A stretch of DNA of 64,000 nucleotides from Exiguobacterium sp. Leaf196 (GCF_001423965.1 NZ_LMPV01000001.1:75908-139907), one strand, 5' to 3'. Shown: positions 53,968 through 63,018, counted from the first letter of the stretch. Numbers and translations are program-made. The notes: generated by a model from the sequence alone, not told the origin.

Positions 53968-55623
53968 ATGGCTAACCAACCATTCTCAAGCAAAAACCGT
54001 GCAGATGTCTATAATCGATTAACACGTGAAGAACTCGATCTACTTGTCGTAGGTGGCGGGATCACAGGTGCGGGAATCGCCCTCGATGCGGCGTCACGCG
54101 GTATGAAGATTGGCCTCGTCGAAATGCAGGATTTCGCATCTGGTACATCTAGTCGTTCAACGAAATTAGTCCATGGTGGTCTACGTTATTTAAAACAATT
54201 CGAAGTTCAAATGGTCGCTGAAGTCGGTAAAGAACGTGCGATTGTTTACGAAAACGGCCCACACGTTACGACACCAGAGTGGATGTTACTTCCGATGCAT
54301 AAGGGCGGTACATTCGGACCGTTCAGTACGTCAATCGGTCTTCGTGTCTATGACTTCTTAGCAGGTGTTAAACGTTCTGAATGGCGTACGATGTTATCTG
54401 CAAAAGAAACATTAGCAAAAGAACCACTCGTTAAACAACAAGGTCTTAAAGGTGGCGGTTACTACGTCGAGTACCGCACAGATGACGCTCGTCTAACGAT
54501 TGAAGTCATGAAAGAAGCAGTCGAACATGGCGCACGTGTCGTCAACTATACAAAAGCAGAAGAAATCATCTACGATGCTGGAAAAGTCGTCGGGATGCGT
54601 GTGACAGACCTCTTGACAGGTGACGTGCATGAAATCCGTGCGAAAAAAGTCGTCAACGCGACAGGTCCATGGGTTGATGAATTACGTGAAAAAGATGGCT
54701 CGAAAGTCGGGAAACAACTTCGTTTGACAAAAGGTGTCCACGTTGTCATCGATCAATCGAAATTCCCACTCAAACAAGCGGTCTACTTTGATACACCAGA
54801 CGGTCGTATGATTTTTGCGATTCCACGTGATGGAAAAGCATACGTTGGTACGACAGATACGTTCTTCGATAAAGATACAGCACATCCGAAGTTCACAGTC
54901 GAAGATCAAGACTACGTCCTAGACGCGATCCACTATATGTTCCCAGATGTTAAAGTAACAGCGGAAGATATAGAATCAAGCTGGGCTGGTGTACGTCCGT
55001 TGATCTATGAACAAGGAAAAGACCCTTCTGAAATCTCTCGTAAAGATGAAGTATGGCAATCTGAGTCAGGTCTCATCACGATTGCTGGTGGGAAATTGAC
55101 TGGATACCGTAAAATGGGTGAGCACGTCGTTGATCTCGTTGCAAAACTCTTGAAAAAAGAAGAAAATGTTGCGTATGCACGTTGCTCGACGAAAAACATG
55201 CCAATGTCGGGTGGACATGTCGGCGGAGCAAAAGGATTTGCTGAATTCCTAAAAGCTCAAACAGCAACGAATGGTCTAACAACAGAGGAAGTTCAATTCT
55301 TAGCAAAACGCTACGGTTCGAACCTACCGAAAGTGCTTGAATATGCAGCAGCATATGATGCTGCTACGACAGATCTTCCACGTTCTGTCTACGCACAACT
55401 TCACTATGGTATCGAACATGAAATGGTCGCTCGTCCGATCGACTTCTTCATCCGGCGTACAGGTGCTGTCTTCTTCGACATCGCTTGGGCTCGTGCTCAC
55501 AAAGACGCGGTCATCGAAGAAATGAAAACTGTCTTGAACTGGACAGCAGAACAAACAGCTGCTTACACGAAAGAACTCGATATTGAGATCGAAGATGCAG
55601 CACACGCGCTTGTAACAGAATAA
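53968..55623 (+). CDS. glpD: aerobic glycerol-3-phosphate dehydrogenase GlpD
   Basis: Membrane-associated FAD enzyme that oxidises glycerol-3-phosphate to DHAP and passes electrons to quinone. N-terminal dinucleotide fold [21 protein letters not shown] (residues ~26-46), [33 protein letters not shown] and [15 protein letters not shown]-terminal helical cap is present. 551 aa, full length. RBS AGGAGGA. Leader terminator upstream, strong terminator downstream. Confidence 0.96.
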   Translation: MANQPFSSKNRADVYNRLTREELDLLVVGGGITGAGIALDAASRGMKIGLVEMQDFASGTSSRSTKLVHGGLRYLKQFEVQMVAEVGKERAIVYENGPHVTTPEWMLLPMHKGGTFGPFSTSIGLRVYDFLAGVKRSEWRTMLSAKETLAKEPLVKQQGLKGGGYYVEYRTDDARLTIEVMKEAVEHGARVVNYTKAEEIIYDAGKVVGMRVTDLLTGDVHEIRAKKVVNATGPWVDELREKDGSKVGKQLRLTKGVHVVIDQSKFPLKQAVYFDTPDGRMIFAIPRDGKAYVGTTDTFFDKDTAHPKFTVEDQDYVLDAIHYMFPDVKVTAEDIESSWAGVRPLIYEQGKDPSEISRKDEVWQSESGLITIAGGKLTGYRKMGEHVVDLVAKLLKKEENVAYARCSTKNMPMSGGHVGGAKGFAEFLKAQTATNGLTTEEVQFLAKRYGSNLPKVLEYAAAYDAATTDLPRSVYAQLHYGIEHEMVARPIDFFIRRTGAVFFDIAWARAHKDAVIEEMKTVLNWTAEQTAAYTKELDIEIEDAAHALVTE

Positions 55624-55637
55624 GCGATGAACGCACT

Positions 55638-55673
55638 AAAGAACCAAGATCAAAACGATCTTGGTTCTTTTTT
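55638..55673. terminator. terminator after glpD
   Basis: AAAGAACCAAGATC pairs with GATCTTGGTTCTTT around AAAAC, followed by T6. Confidence 0.93.
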
Positions 55674-55769
55674 CGCACATATTCGAATCGACCTGGGCGG
55701 AAAGATTGCAACTCTGTCTAGAGGCGACTATGCTTAATGTATGAAACTGCACAAAAGGAGAGAACACAG

Positions 55770-56450
55770 ATGAAAGTAGAAGTATGGTCGGATTATGCAT
55801 GTCCGTTTTGTTATATTGGGAAGCGTCGTTTAGAACAAGCAATTGCGAACGAAAAGTTGGATGTTGAGGTCGAATTCAAAAGCTTTGAACTTGACCCAGA
55901 TGCACCAGCAGTGCCGACGCAAGGGTTATACGAAATTCTTGCTTCGAAATATGGGACGACTCTCGAACAAGCACGGAATATGTCGCAAGGTGTCGTTGAT
56001 ACGGCACGTCAGGAAGGCTTGCACTACGAGATGGATCGTGTCATCCCAGCCAATACATTCGAGGCTCATCGCCTGACTCAATTTGCAAAAAAACATGGTA
56101 AGATGAATGCAGTATCGGAAGCTTTGTTCACAGCTTATTTCATGAATGGAGAAGATTTGAATGACCCAGCCATTCTGACGCGGATCGCAGTAGAAGCAGG
56201 ACTTGCTGAAGCAGATGTCACAGCGTTTCTCGCATCAAAAGAACTGGCGACAGATGTTCGAGAAGAAGAGGCGATGGCACAACAACTTGGTGTTCGTGGT
56301 GTACCGTTCTTCGTCTTCGACCGAAAATATGCTATTTCCGGCGCACAACCAGTAGAAGCATTCGAACAAGTCTTCACGAAGATCCGCCAAGAACAAACAC
56401 TTGAAATCATCGCTGAAGGTGATGCGTGTGGTGTCGACGGCTGTAACTGA
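55770..56450 (+). CDS. DsbA-family dithiol oxidoreductase, FrnE-like
   Basis: Thioredoxin-fold oxidoreductase with an inserted helical domain, 226 aa, no signal peptide, so cytoplasmic. Active site CPFC (C11, C14) in SDYACPFCYIGK; cis-proline loop GVRGVPFFVF. The C-terminus carries a second pair, CGVDGC (C220, C225), a CX4C motif known from the Deinococcus FrnE protein, where it takes part in disulfide exchange. Role here probably in oxidative-stress thiol metabolism. ATG 55770 follows AAAAGGAG; the frame from 55737 is rejected. Confidence 0.88.
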   Translation: MKVEVWSDYACPFCYIGKRRLEQAIANEKLDVEVEFKSFELDPDAPAVPTQGLYEILASKYGTTLEQARNMSQGVVDTARQEGLHYEMDRVIPANTFEAHRLTQFAKKHGKMNAVSEALFTAYFMNGEDLNDPAILTRIAVEAGLAEADVTAFLASKELATDVREEEAMAQQLGVRGVPFFVFDRKYAISGAQPVEAFEQVFTKIRQEQTLEIIAEGDACGVDGCN

Positions 56451-56489
56451 TCACATTATGATTCCATCACAAAGGAGCACGAAACCCTT

Positions 56490-57479
56490 ATGAAATTCAT
56501 CTTCCATCCTGAGATTCGTGATGCGCGAATCAATCTCGCTGTCGAAGAATTCATCTTGAACAACCTGAACGTCAATGAAGAAGACTATTTCTTGTTTTAT
56601 ATCAACGGTCCATCCATCATCGTCGGAAAAAACCAGAACACGAATGAAGAAGTTAATTTGAAGTATGTCGAGGAAAACGGCATCCACGTCGTCCGTCGTC
56701 TTTCCGGCGGTGGCGCTGTTTATCATGATGAAGGAAACTTGAACTTCAGTTTCTTGACGAAAGATGACGGTGATTCGTTCAACAACTATAAAAAGTTCAC
56801 GGAGCCGGTCGTGCAAGCGCTGCATAAACTCGGTGTCGAAGCGGAATTATCTGGACGAAACGATATTCATGTCGGAAGCCGGAAAATCAGCGGGAATGCC
56901 CAGTTCACGACAAAAGGACGGATGTTTAGTCATGGTACGCTGATGCTCGATTCGAACATCGAAGAAGTCGTCAATGCGCTTGTCGTCAGTGAAGAGAAGA
57001 TGCGTTCCAAAGGCATTAAATCGGTTCGGAGTCGTGTCGCAAACATCTCGGAATTCCTGACAGAACCGTTGACGATGGAACAATTCGTCGATCATCTCCT
57101 TGCCTCGATCTATGAAGGGAAAGAGATTGAACGGTATATCTTAACTGAAGAAGACTGGGATAAAGTACGTGCCATCTCGGCAGAACGTTATGGCAACTGG
57201 GAATGGAATTTCGGAAAATCACCGAAATTCGATGTCATTCAAAAAAAACGTTTCCCGATCGGAACGATTGACTTCCGATTGAATGTCAAAAAAGGCATCA
57301 TTGAAGAAGCGAAGATTTACGGTGACTTCTTTGGCGTCGAGGACGCGGAAGAAATCGCACGGGCGCTTGAAGGTACACGTTATGATCGCGCGTCTCTTCG
57401 CGAAGTGCTCGGTCGGTACGAATTGAAAAAATATTTCGGCGCCATCGAACTTGATGAGGTGCTAGACGTTTTAGCGTAA
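56490..57479 (+). CDS. lplJ: lipoate-protein ligase LplJ
   Basis: Activates free lipoate with ATP and attaches it to lipoyl domains of 2-oxoacid dehydrogenases and GcvH. The BPL/LplA fold motif RRLSGGGAVYHDEGNLNFS (residues ~69-87), GRNDIHVGSRKISGNAQ and the C-terminal accessory domain are present. 329 aa, standard. RBS AAAGGAGCAC. Its terminator hairpin abuts the next gene. Confidence 0.92.
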   Translation: MKFIFHPEIRDARINLAVEEFILNNLNVNEEDYFLFYINGPSIIVGKNQNTNEEVNLKYVEENGIHVVRRLSGGGAVYHDEGNLNFSFLTKDDGDSFNNYKKFTEPVVQALHKLGVEAELSGRNDIHVGSRKISGNAQFTTKGRMFSHGTLMLDSNIEEVVNALVVSEEKMRSKGIKSVRSRVANISEFLTEPLTMEQFVDHLLASIYEGKEIERYILTEEDWDKVRAISAERYGNWEWNFGKSPKFDVIQKKRFPIGTIDFRLNVKKGIIEEAKIYGDFFGVEDAEEIARALEGTRYDRASLREVLGRYELKKYFGAIELDEVLDVLA

Positions 57480-57490
57480 GTCTTTATGGG

Positions 57491-57527
57491 AAAACTCCTT
57501 CTATCAACAGCATAGGGGGAGTTTTTT
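57491..57527 (+). terminator. terminator after lplJ overlapping the next gene's ribosome site
   Basis: AAAACTCCTTCTAT pairs with ATAGGGGGAGTTTT, followed by a T-run. The 3' arm (AGGGGGAG) is also the only Shine-Dalgarno for the SDR gene that starts at 57530. Confidence 0.75.
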
Positions 57528-57529
57528 TC

Positions 57530-58417
57530 ATGGGCTATAATAAAGATAACTTTTTAGAAGGTTCGTTGACGGACTTTATCGATTTTGAACAGATTTCAAA
57601 ACAATTACCGAAGACGGAGGACGAACAACCGTTACCTTATTATGAGCGTGATGATTATAAGGCAGCAGGTAAGCTTGAAGGAAAGGTCGCAATCGTCACA
57701 GGCGGCAATTCTGGAATTGGTCGTGCTGTCTCGATTGCTTATGTCCGTGAAGGGGCAAAGGTCGTCATTGCTTTCTATGGCGATCAAGAAGGAGCAGAAG
57801 AAACGAAGGCGCGTCTTGAAGAATTAGGAGGCGAAGTCCTACTTTCTAAAGGAGATATTGGGGACGCAGACTACTGTGAAACACTTGTTCAAAAAACGAT
57901 CGACCATTTCGGTCGCTTAGATATCGTCGTCAACAATGCAAGTATGCAAAAACCAGAAGATAGTCTGAAGGATATCACGGATGAGTCGATGGAGAAGACG
58001 TTCAAGACAAATATCTTCGGAATGATGCGTCTTGCCCGTGCCGCACTACCGCACCTTTCACTTGGTTCTGCCATCATCAATACAACATCTTCGACAGCAT
58101 ACGAGGGGAACGTATTATTGATCGACTACTCCGCTACTAAAGGAGCAATCGTTAGCTTCACGCGGAGTCTTTCAATGAATCTGGCAAAAGAGGGAATTCG
58201 TGTCAACGCCGTCGCGCCTGGTCCGATTTGGACACCACTCATCACGGAGACGTTCCCGGATGAATCAGTCAAGACGTTCGGTAAGAATACACCTATGGAT
58301 CGCCCAGGGCAACCGGCCGAGATGGCATCTGCTTATGTCTTCCTCGCCTGTAACGATTCAAGTTATATGACAGGACAGGTCCTTCACTTAAATGGTGGTG
58401 TCATCGTTAACGGTTAA
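57530..58417 (+). CDS. SDR-family oxidoreductase (YhdF/YhxC type)
   Basis: NAD(P)-dependent short-chain dehydrogenase, 295 aa. A ~45-residue N-terminal extension (SLTDFIDFEQISKQLPKTED) typical of the YhdF/YhxC subgroup precedes the Rossmann fold: VTGGNSGIGRA cofactor loop, VVNNAS, catalytic YSATKGA and C-terminal GPIWTPL. Substrate unknown; often annotated glucose/alcohol dehydrogenase-like and stress-induced. Start sits 3 bp after the lplJ terminator, and the Shine-Dalgarno is within its stem. Confidence 0.88.
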   Translation: MGYNKDNFLEGSLTDFIDFEQISKQLPKTEDEQPLPYYERDDYKAAGKLEGKVAIVTGGNSGIGRAVSIAYVREGAKVVIAFYGDQEGAEETKARLEELGGEVLLSKGDIGDADYCETLVQKTIDHFGRLDIVVNNASMQKPEDSLKDITDESMEKTFKTNIFGMMRLARAALPHLSLGSAIINTTSSTAYEGNVLLIDYSATKGAIVSFTRSLSMNLAKEGIRVNAVAPGPIWTPLITETFPDESVKTFGKNTPMDRPGQPAEMASAYVFLACNDSSYMTGQVLHLNGGVIVNG

Positions 58418-58428
58418 AAAGAAACTCG

Positions 58429-58457
58429 GTGAAAACGTTTCCAAAAAGTGTTACACT
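58429..58457 (+). promoter_or_regulatory. cre-like site and possible promoter before the acyl-CoA ligase
   Basis: GTGAAAACGTTTCCA (58429-58443) matches cre except for the first base. The same stretch can be read as a weak promoter, GTGAAA-N17-TACACT (58452-58457). Confidence 0.55.
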
Positions 58458-58458
58458 A

Positions 58459-58496
58459 TCCATACGGTCGCTTTTGACTACGTATGGATTTTTTTT
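58459..58496 (+). terminator. terminator after the SDR gene
   Basis: TCCATACG pairs with CGTATGGA, followed by T8. Confidence 0.85.
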
Positions 58497-58502
58497 ACGT
58501 AA

Positions 58503-58520
58503 AAAATGAATAGTCATTCA
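58503..58520. promoter_or_regulatory. FadR-like operator before the acyl-CoA ligase
   Basis: AAAATGAATAGTCATTCA fits the Bacillus FadR box TGAATGANTANTCATTCA at 14 of 16 fixed positions, and contains ATGAAT-N4-ATTCAT. It lies 21 bp before the chosen start. Confidence 0.65.
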
Positions 58521-58541
58521 TTCGAAAGGGGAATTTTGCTC

Positions 58542-60089
58542 ATGCTTGGATTGATTCAATCCGTTGAGGAGACAGCTCGAACACATCCGGACACAACGGC
58601 GTATGTGTTTGAGGACACGCAAGTCAGCTATCGTGAGTTCGTCGAGAAGTTTCACCGGGCAGCCGGCGCGCTTGAAGCAAATGGAATTCGAAAGGGCGAT
58701 CATGTTGCGCTTATCTTAGGGAACAGTCCATCCTTCCTAGTCGCGTACTATGCCATCATGAAACAAGGAGCTATTGCAATTCCAATCAATCCTACATACA
58801 CGCCGGATGAAATCGGGTATATCCTGATGAACGGTGATGTGAAAGGGATTTTAGGCATTGCTCCGCTTGTCGAAGCTGCAAAAGATCGTCTCGTTCATTT
58901 ACCGAACCTCAAGATTGTCGTCTCTGTTCCCTATGCGGATCAGGAAGGACCAAACGAAACACATCAACAAGTTACGTTCATCACGCTCGATCGCTGGCTC
59001 GAAATCGAACATCCATTGACAGACGTGACGAATGAACTGGATGACATCGCCGTCATTCTCTATACGAGTGGGACGACAGGAAAACCAAAAGGTGCGATGT
59101 TATCGCATCGTAATCTGACGTCAAATGCGCGCTCAATCGGAGATTATCTACACGTATCAAGTAAAGACCGGACACTTGCCGTATTACCAATGTTCCATGT
59201 CTTTTGTTTGACAGTCGTCATCAATGCTTCGCTCGCACATGGAGCCTCAATCATCATTGCTTCACGGTTTTCACCACAAGAGACGTTTGAGTTAGCGAAA
59301 AAAGAACAGGTGACGATTTTTGCAGGCGTGCCAACGATGTATAATTTCTTACTGCAAACCGTGAAGGCACATCCGGAATACGCGACCTATTTTGAGTCAA
59401 CCCGTCTATTCGTCTCAGGAGGAGCGAGTCTTCCAGTACCACTCCTTGAAGCGTTTGATCAGACATTCCAGTGTCATATCCTCGAAGGATACGGTTTATC
59501 GGAAGCATCGCCCGTCACTTGTTTCAATCCGGTCGATGGTGTTCAGAAACCAGGCTCGATCGGTACATCGATCGTCGATGTTGAAAACAAAGTTGTCGAT
59601 GAACTCGGACAGGAATTACCAGATGGTCAGGTCGGAGAATTGATTGTTCGTGGACCAAACGTCATGACGGGTTATTACAAGATGCCAGAAGAGTCGCAAG
59701 CGACGTTACGCGATGGCTGGTTATATACGGGTGATTTGGCTCGTCGTGATGAAGATGGTTATTTCTATATCGTCGATCGCATAAAAGATATGATCATCGT
59801 CGGTGGCTATAACGTCTACCCACGTGAGGTCGAAGAAGTGCTCTATCAGCATCCAAATATCATTGAAGCCGCTGTTATCGGCATACCGGACGAGGAGATG
59901 GGCGAAGCTGTCAAAGCATTCGTCGTTGTCCGTGAGACGATGACAGAAGAGGAGGCGCGGACATTCTGTGGCACATCACTCGCGAAATACAAATGTCCGA
60001 CACAGATTGAGTTCATCGATCGATTACCTCGTAATACGACCGGAAAGATTTTACGGACCGTGTTGAAGAAGCAACCGACGAATTCATGA
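58542..60089 (+). CDS. long-chain fatty-acid--CoA ligase (LcfB-like)
   Basis: Adenylate-forming enzyme that activates fatty acids to acyl-CoA for beta-oxidation. ANL-family motifs: ILYTSGTTGKPKGAMLSHRN (key YTSGTTGKPKG, ~A3), EGYGLSEASPV (A5), GDLARRDEDGYFYIVDRIKDMI (A7-A8) and the C-terminal lysine in RNTTGKILR (A10). 515 aa. ATG 58542 follows AAAGGGGAA; the ATG at 58506 lies inside the operator and has no ribosome site. The FadR-like box and cre-like site fit induction by fatty acids and repression by sugar. Confidence 0.9.
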   Translation: MLGLIQSVEETARTHPDTTAYVFEDTQVSYREFVEKFHRAAGALEANGIRKGDHVALILGNSPSFLVAYYAIMKQGAIAIPINPTYTPDEIGYILMNGDVKGILGIAPLVEAAKDRLVHLPNLKIVVSVPYADQEGPNETHQQVTFITLDRWLEIEHPLTDVTNELDDIAVILYTSGTTGKPKGAMLSHRNLTSNARSIGDYLHVSSKDRTLAVLPMFHVFCLTVVINASLAHGASIIIASRFSPQETFELAKKEQVTIFAGVPTMYNFLLQTVKAHPEYATYFESTRLFVSGGASLPVPLLEAFDQTFQCHILEGYGLSEASPVTCFNPVDGVQKPGSIGTSIVDVENKVVDELGQELPDGQVGELIVRGPNVMTGYYKMPEESQATLRDGWLYTGDLARRDEDGYFYIVDRIKDMIIVGGYNVYPREVEEVLYQHPNIIEAAVIGIPDEEMGEAVKAFVVVRETMTEEEARTFCGTSLAKYKCPTQIEFIDRLPRNTTGKILRTVLKKQPTNS

Positions 60090-60096
60090 GTGTTTC

Positions 60097-60126
60097 AAGA
60101 ACTTCAGGTTTCTGAAGTTCTTTTTC
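60097..60126 (+). terminator. terminator after the acyl-CoA ligase
   Basis: AAGAACTTCAG pairs with CTGAAGTTCTT around GTTT, then T tract. Confidence 0.9.
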
Positions 60127-60155
60127 TGTGCATAGACAAGAAGGAGGGGATACGA

Positions 60156-60590
60156 ATGAATATCGCATTGATCGCACATGATGAAAAAAAAGATGAGATG
60201 ATGGGGTTTACACGAGCTTATGCTGCATTCTTCAAGAAAAATACATTGTATGCGACAGGAACGACCGGGCAACGGATCATGGAAGCGACAGATTTACATG
60301 TTCATCGCTGTAAATCTGGACCACTCGGCGGTGATCAAGAAATCGGAGCCCTCGTGGCGCAAGGAAAGATCGATATCGTGATTTTTTTACGCGATCCGCT
60401 AACGGCGCAACCGCATGAACCGGACGTCTCCGCACTCATTCGATTATGCGATGTGTACGATCTGCCGCTCGCAACGAATGTCGGAACTGCCGAAATTTTA
60501 ATCAATGGACTCGAACAAGGACAATTCGATTGGAAGGAGATCATTCGAAAACGTCATGAACTAGAACAAAAAAAGTTTTTAGATGATTAA
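60156..60590 (+). CDS. mgsA: methylglyoxal synthase MgsA
   Basis: Converts DHAP to methylglyoxal and phosphate, a bypass that relieves sugar-phosphate stress. 144 aa from ATG 60156 after AAGGAGGGG. Visible: N-terminal [23 protein letters not shown] phosphate loop, [19 protein letters not shown] with the catalytic aspartate, and [11 protein letters not shown]. In Bacillus mgsA sits in a biosynthetic cluster (dapB); here it is separate. DHAP is the product of the nearby glycerol genes. Confidence 0.94.
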   Translation: MNIALIAHDEKKDEMMGFTRAYAAFFKKNTLYATGTTGQRIMEATDLHVHRCKSGPLGGDQEIGALVAQGKIDIVIFLRDPLTAQPHEPDVSALIRLCDVYDLPLATNVGTAEILINGLEQGQFDWKEIIRKRHELEQKKFLDD

Positions 60591-60595
60591 TTTTG

Positions 60596-60610
60596 TGAGA
60601 ACGCTTCTCA
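60596..60610. promoter_or_regulatory. Fur-like 7-1-7 box 1
   Basis: TGAGAACGCTTCTCA has arms TGAGAA/TTCTCA in the 7-1-7 layout of Bacillus Fur boxes (TGATAATNATTATCA; 10 of 14 match). It covers a -35-like TTCTCA (60605-60610), which lies 17 nt before TATAGT (60628-60633). Confidence 0.55.
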
Positions 60611-60633
60611 TTTTCGTTTAAGCATGCTATAGT
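60605..60633 (+). promoter_or_regulatory. promoter of the 51-aa membrane peptide gene
   Basis: TTCTCA-N17-TATAGT, between the two Fur-like boxes. Confidence 0.5.
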
Positions 60634-60644
60634 CAGTTTGAGGA

Positions 60645-60659
60645 TGATACTGATTATCA
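60645..60659. promoter_or_regulatory. Fur-like 7-1-7 box 2
   Basis: TGATACTGATTATCA matches the Bacillus Fur box TGATAATNATTATCA at 13 of 14 positions. It lies just past the expected transcription start and 28 bp before the start codon. Confidence 0.75.
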
Positions 60660-60686
60660 ATTGCGATGGAAAAGGTGGCGAAGAAA

Positions 60687-60842
60687 ATGGAGATTCTATT
60701 AATGACGGGTGTAACAGTATTGCTAGGAGGCGGCGTTGGATTTTTGACGCACGTCGTGAAAATGGAACGACGTCAACAGGTGGCACCTGCGACTTCAAAG
60801 AACGAGCAAGTAGCGTATCCAGCGCTCCGTCTCGTCAAATAA
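60687..60842 (+). CDS. 51-aa single-span membrane peptide, probably Fur-controlled
   Basis: A short gene with ATG 60687 after AAGGTGG and its own terminator. The peptide has an N-terminal membrane helix (LLMTGVTVLLGGGVGFLTHVV) and a basic/polar tail (KMERRQQVAPATSKNEQ). No cysteines or obvious metal-binding motif; H22 lies at the helix end. I do not recognise it. The two Fur-like boxes around its promoter suggest repression by iron, so a role in iron uptake or sparing is possible, but that is inference. Confidence 0.7.
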   Translation: MEILLMTGVTVLLGGGVGFLTHVVKMERRQQVAPATSKNEQVAYPALRLVK

Positions 60843-60861
60843 TAGAAAATTTATGACTTCG

Positions 60862-60894
60862 CCTTTCTTTTCTTTTGAAAAGAAAGGTTTTTTT
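60862..60894 (+). terminator. terminator after the 51-aa gene
   Basis: CCTTTCTTTTC pairs with GAAAAGAAAGG around TTTT, followed by T7. Confidence 0.9.
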
Positions 60895-60976
60895 GAATTA
60901 TTATCCACTCTCCCATAATTTTGCGGAATTCCTTTGATACACTGAAACAAAGCACATTAGTCGAGGAGTGAGAGCC

Positions 60977-61639
60977 ATGCATACAATCTATTTGGTTGAT
61001 GATGAAGTGAACTTGAATCGTGTACTCGTAAAGTACTTGGAACAAGAAGGTTGGCAGGTTAAATCGTTTACATCTGGTGAGGCAGCTGCTTCTGCGATCG
61101 TAGAGAAGCCAGATTTGTGGATTTTAGATATCATGCTACCGGATATGGATGGTTTTCAATTGATTAAGCGAATCAAGGCGCATGATGAAACGACACCCGT
61201 CATTTTCATTTCGGCGCGTGATGAGGATATCGATAAGATCATTGGTCTTGAGATGGGATCGGACGATTATATTGCGAAGCCGTTCCTTCCGCGCGAACTG
61301 GTCATTCGTGTCAAAAAAATCTTAGCACGTACGTATGCGACACCGAAAAGTGGCGTCATTCAATACGGCGATTATATGATTTATCCTGAGAAACGAATCA
61401 TCGAGGAGAACGGTCAAGAAATTGATCTAACCTCAAAAGAGTATGATCTACTGATTTTATTTGCGACACAAATCGGGACGCCGATGTCTCGCGAGCAGAT
61501 TCTCGTCAGTGTCTGGGGTGACGATTATTTCGGTTCGGACCGCGTCGTCGATGATCTTGTCCGTCGTGTCCGTAAAAAATTATCGAAACTGGAACTCGAA
61601 ACGATCTATGGTATTGGCTATCGCTTGGTGTCTGCATGA
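60977..61639 (+). CDS. cssR: response regulator CssR (OmpR family)
   Basis: 220 aa: receiver domain with phospho-acceptor D51 (WILDIMLPDMDGF), conserved ISARD and YIAKPF lysine, then an OmpR-type winged helix (LTSKEYDLLILFA, GSDRVVDDLVRRVRKKL). The N-terminus IYLVDDEVNLNRVL and KPFLPRELVIRV resemble Bacillus CssR, which answers secretion stress by inducing HtrA-type proteases. Start 60977, 8 nt after GAGGAG. cssS overlaps by 4 nt. The Css assignment is by resemblance. Confidence 0.85.
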   Translation: MHTIYLVDDEVNLNRVLVKYLEQEGWQVKSFTSGEAAASAIVEKPDLWILDIMLPDMDGFQLIKRIKAHDETTPVIFISARDEDIDKIIGLEMGSDDYIAKPFLPRELVIRVKKILARTYATPKSGVIQYGDYMIYPEKRIIEENGQEIDLTSKEYDLLILFATQIGTPMSREQILVSVWGDDYFGSDRVVDDLVRRVRKKLSKLELETIYGIGYRLVSA

Positions 61640-63018
61640 AAAATCGCAGTCTCGGATTTCAGATTTGGGCGATGTTTCTGCTCGTCATCGTCACATTATC
61701 TGCAGTCATTCTCCTTGTCATCCGCTCATCGATCGGAAATTTCATCGATGAACAGGTCTATTCGACGCTTGAGAATAGTGAGGTCTTCTTCTCGAAGGAT
61801 GCCTCTGTCATCGAGATGCTACAAGATAATCCGATTGAATTCGATCGTCGAAAACAAGAATCTCGATCAGTTAATATCCTATTGCTATCTAAGAACGGAA
61901 AACTTTATTACGGTGGGGCACCGCAACAACTGATCAATCAGATGTACCGTGATGCAATTGATCAAAAAACAGTTACGGCAAAGTATACGACGCGTCTTGA
62001 TAAAGAAGACGTTTATTATAGTATTCGTAAAATGGAAGAGAGCGGCGAAACCTACTATCGTGTCTCTTACGTCTGGGATGCTTATCGACAAGAACTGATT
62101 ACACAACTGTTTTCAAAAATCGGCTTCGTCGTCATCATCGGTAGTATCTTTACGTTATTCATTGCCTTCTGGTTGGCGCGTCGTCTAACACATCCGCTCG
62201 TCGAAATCGAAAGAGCAGTCGGGAAAATCGCGGCTCAAAAGTGGGATACACCACTTCCGCTCGATCGTGGGGATGAAATCGGTCGACTGGCACGGTCCGT
62301 CGATGCGATGCGGATGGATCTTGAAAAGCAGGATAAGGCACAAAAATCGTTGCTTCAAAATATTTCACATGATTTGAAGACGCCAATCATGGTCATTCGA
62401 AGTTATGCTCAGTCCATTTCAGATGGGATCTATCCAGATGGTGATTTAACCGGCTCCGTATCGGTCATTGATGAGGAAGCGGAACGATTAGAGAAAAAAG
62501 TGGCGGCTCTTCTTTACGTCACGAAGCTCGACTATTTCGAGCTCGATCGTTCTACGTGGGATAATGTCGATATCGATCGGATGATACACCTGCTGAAAAA
62601 TCGTTTTTCTGGAACGAAGTCACTCGAATGGCATGTTAGTGGAGAAGCGGGAATCGTCCTTGGTGAAGGGGAACAATTACGAGTTGCACTCGAAAACGTC
62701 ATGGACAACGCGATTCGTTATGCTGAAACACAAATTGACATCCGACTGTCTGGGACAGCGGATCAGGTTCATATCGAAATTGAAAATGATGGACCGCCAC
62801 TTGATGACTCTTCGCCCTTGTTTCATCAATTTTCACGGGGCAAAGAAGGGAAGTTTGGGCTTGGTCTTTACATTGTCAAAAGGATCGTTGAGCGTCATGA
62901 TGGTACGGTAGCAATTGAGAATCGCCCTGCGGGAAATGGAGTCGGGAAAGTTTGTGTGATTTTTAATTTCCCACGTCACTTTATTGAACAAGAGGAAAAA
63001 AAGCCAGAAGAATTTTAA
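61636..63018 (+). CDS. cssS: sensor histidine kinase CssS
   Basis: 460 aa. TM1 (~8-30), an extracellular region of ~130 residues, TM2 (IGFVVIIGSIFTLFIAFWLA), HAMP, HisKA with ISHDLKTPIMV (H245), then HATPase with N-box NVMDNAIRYAE and G-box GKFGLGLYIVKRIVERH. Paired with CssR by an ATGA overlap. Misfolded exoproteins activate the Bacillus counterpart. A hairpin follows at 63019-63047. Confidence 0.85.
   Translation: MKNRSLGFQIWAMFLLVIVTLSAVILLVIRSSIGNFIDEQVYSTLENSEVFFSKDASVIEMLQDNPIEFDRRKQESRSVNILLLSKNGKLYYGGAPQQLINQMYRDAIDQKTVTAKYTTRLDKEDVYYSIRKMEESGETYYRVSYVWDAYRQELITQLFSKIGFVVIIGSIFTLFIAFWLARRLTHPLVEIERAVGKIAAQKWDTPLPLDRGDEIGRLARSVDAMRMDLEKQDKAQKSLLQNISHDLKTPIMVIRSYAQSISDGIYPDGDLTGSVSVIDEEAERLEKKVAALLYVTKLDYFELDRSTWDNVDIDRMIHLLKNRFSGTKSLEWHVSGEAGIVLGEGEQLRVALENVMDNAIRYAETQIDIRLSGTADQVHIEIENDGPPLDDSSPLFHQFSRGKEGKFGLGLYIVKRIVERHDGTVAIENRPAGNGVGKVCVIFNFPRHFIEQEEKKPEEF

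Noticed and set aside
58506..58541. Longer N-terminus for the acyl-CoA ligase (MNSHSFERG...)
   Set aside because: The ATG lies inside the FadR-like operator and lacks a Shine-Dalgarno, while 58542 has AAAGGGGAA at proper spacing.
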